A stretch of DNA of 64,000 nt from Segatella albensis DSM 11370 = JCM 12258 (lineage in GTDB: Bacteria; Bacteroidota; Bacteroidia; Bacteroidales; Bacteroidaceae): NCBI RefSeq assembly GCF_000426565.1, contig NZ_AUFP01000002.1, positions 124,001-188,000 on the forward strand. Reading direction: 5' to 3'. Under the pieces are notes generated by a model. That model was given only the letters and a program-made list of their open reading frames with translations, did not search any database and was not told where the DNA came from. This document shows positions 63,473 through 64,000 of the stretch, in pieces. A program made the translations under genes and the position numbers. The stretch's first letter is position 1. Each line of letters begins with the position of its first letter.

Positions 63473-64000
63473 TTATTTCTTTCGTATGAGGTTCATCATT
63501 GTTCCCATTTTGTTTACCGTCTCCTGCCACTCACTCTCCATATCACTTTCTTTCATGATACCACCACCTGCAAACAGGCGATATCCATGTTCCTTGATAT
63601 TCATACATCGGAGCGATACATAAAGATGTGTCTCTCCATCCGGATCGATAGGGCCACAGAATCCACTATAATAGCTGCGGCTCTCATGTTCGTTGGCTAA
63701 GATAAAGTCGCGGGTATCATCTTTCGGCAGTCCACAAACGGCCGGGGTAGGATGCATCATCTGTAAGATACCTCCAAGATGTCGTGCCTCTTTCAAGGTG
63801 AAGGTAAAGTCACTTCTCAGATGTACCAGATTAGCAGCTCGAGCTGTATATGGTCCTTCCTCCTCGACATGATCAGTAAACAGTTTCAGGCATTCCGTAA
63901 TGTAACTTGCCACGACACGTTGTTCCTGGATATTCTTCGGACTCCACGATATGGTCTCACCCTCTGTATTCAACTCCGCATCTTCCAGTTTCATCGTCCC
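63473..64000 (-). CDS. menF: Isochorismate synthase, N-terminal part outside the window
   Basis: The last 176 codons of a chorismate-utilising enzyme; the frame continues to the right edge and the start lies beyond it. Motifs MMHPTPAVCGLPKD, ESRSYYSGFCGPID and FAGGGIMKESDMESEW are typical of the C-terminal catalytic half of MenF/EntC/anthranilate-synthase-like enzymes; the menD neighbour identifies it as isochorismate synthase. Confidence 0.92.
   Translation of the reverse strand, partial: GTMKLEDAELNTEGETISWSPKNIQEQRVVASYITECLKLFTDHVEEEGPYTARAANLVHLRSDFTFTLKEARHLGGILQMMHPTPAVCGLPKDDTRDFILANEHESRSYYSGFCGPIDPDGETHLYVSLRCMNIKEHGYRLFAGGGIMKESDMESEWQETVNKMGTMMNLIRKK

Noticed and set aside
1-64000. 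CRISPR arrays, rRNA genes, complete IS elements, prophage
   Set aside because: No regularly spaced repeats, no rRNA-like sequence, no transposase or phage structural gene was seen.

Overview
The window reads as a chromosomal segment of a Bacteroidales bacterium, most likely a Prevotella-like genus. The signs are Bacteroidetes-type promoters (-7 motif TAnnTTTG shortly upstream of many genes), a hybrid two-component regulator, several outer-membrane beta-barrel receptors, DUF4369 and DUF5606 proteins, and a menaquinone operon. Coding density is high and base composition is moderately AT-rich. Almost all genes are housekeeping; the variable material is concentrated between about 20 and 45 kb.

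Layout. 0-8 kb: a partial lipoprotein gene, a divergent hybrid two-component regulator whose reading frame has no ATPase domain, a glutathione peroxidase-thioredoxin reductase operon, and a TrpB-like synthase. 7.7-18.2 kb: mainly minus strand, with a candidate structured RNA, the polyprenol glycosyltransferase-mfd operon, then DUF4369 lipoprotein-pyrC-MetH activation protein-metallophosphoesterase-plsC, and a small membrane protein with divIC. dnaX is transcribed away from divIC. 20-23.6 kb: an outer-membrane barrel translationally coupled to an XRE regulator, a truncated DUF2975 gene and one copy of a dispersed repeat. 23.6-33.6 kb: asnA, tRNA-Arg(CCG), pepT, then a minus-strand operon of carboxyltransferase (PycB/OadA-like), HD-domain protein, LptD-like protein and a cation/proton antiporter.

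33.7-45.1 kb is the accessory region. It holds a lipoprotein, an unusual membrane-anchored winged-helix regulator placed before an outer-membrane barrel, what looks like a decayed radical-SAM/C39 peptide-modification locus, a GC-richer ECF sigma/FecR/STN-receptor cassette, an orphan lipoprotein signal peptide and the second, inverted copy of the dispersed repeat. 45.1-52.8 kb is a run of minus-strand genes (queF, yhhQ, MATE exporter, Ca/Na exchanger, lipoprotein, DUF5606, coaE, ybbR, yajC, nusB). 52.8-54.6 kb is rplY-pth-S4 protein, overlapping by single bases. 54.7-64 kb has a large outer-membrane receptor, aroB, and the menaquinone operon menF-menD-menB-menC-menE, with menF running off the right edge.

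The most notable items are (i) a roughly 350-bp intergenic repeat present twice in opposite orientation (about 22855-23208 and 44757-45104), built around GTTAAC palindromes and lying next to truncated genes; (ii) the ATPase-less hybrid sensor; (iii) a membrane one-component regulator with phased operator-like repeats in front of its neighbour; (iv) two candidate small RNAs with their own promoters and terminators; and (v) the decayed peptide-maturation locus. I found no CRISPR array, rRNA operon, complete insertion sequence or phage. All functional statements are from reading the sequence and remembered family features; no search or folding program was run.
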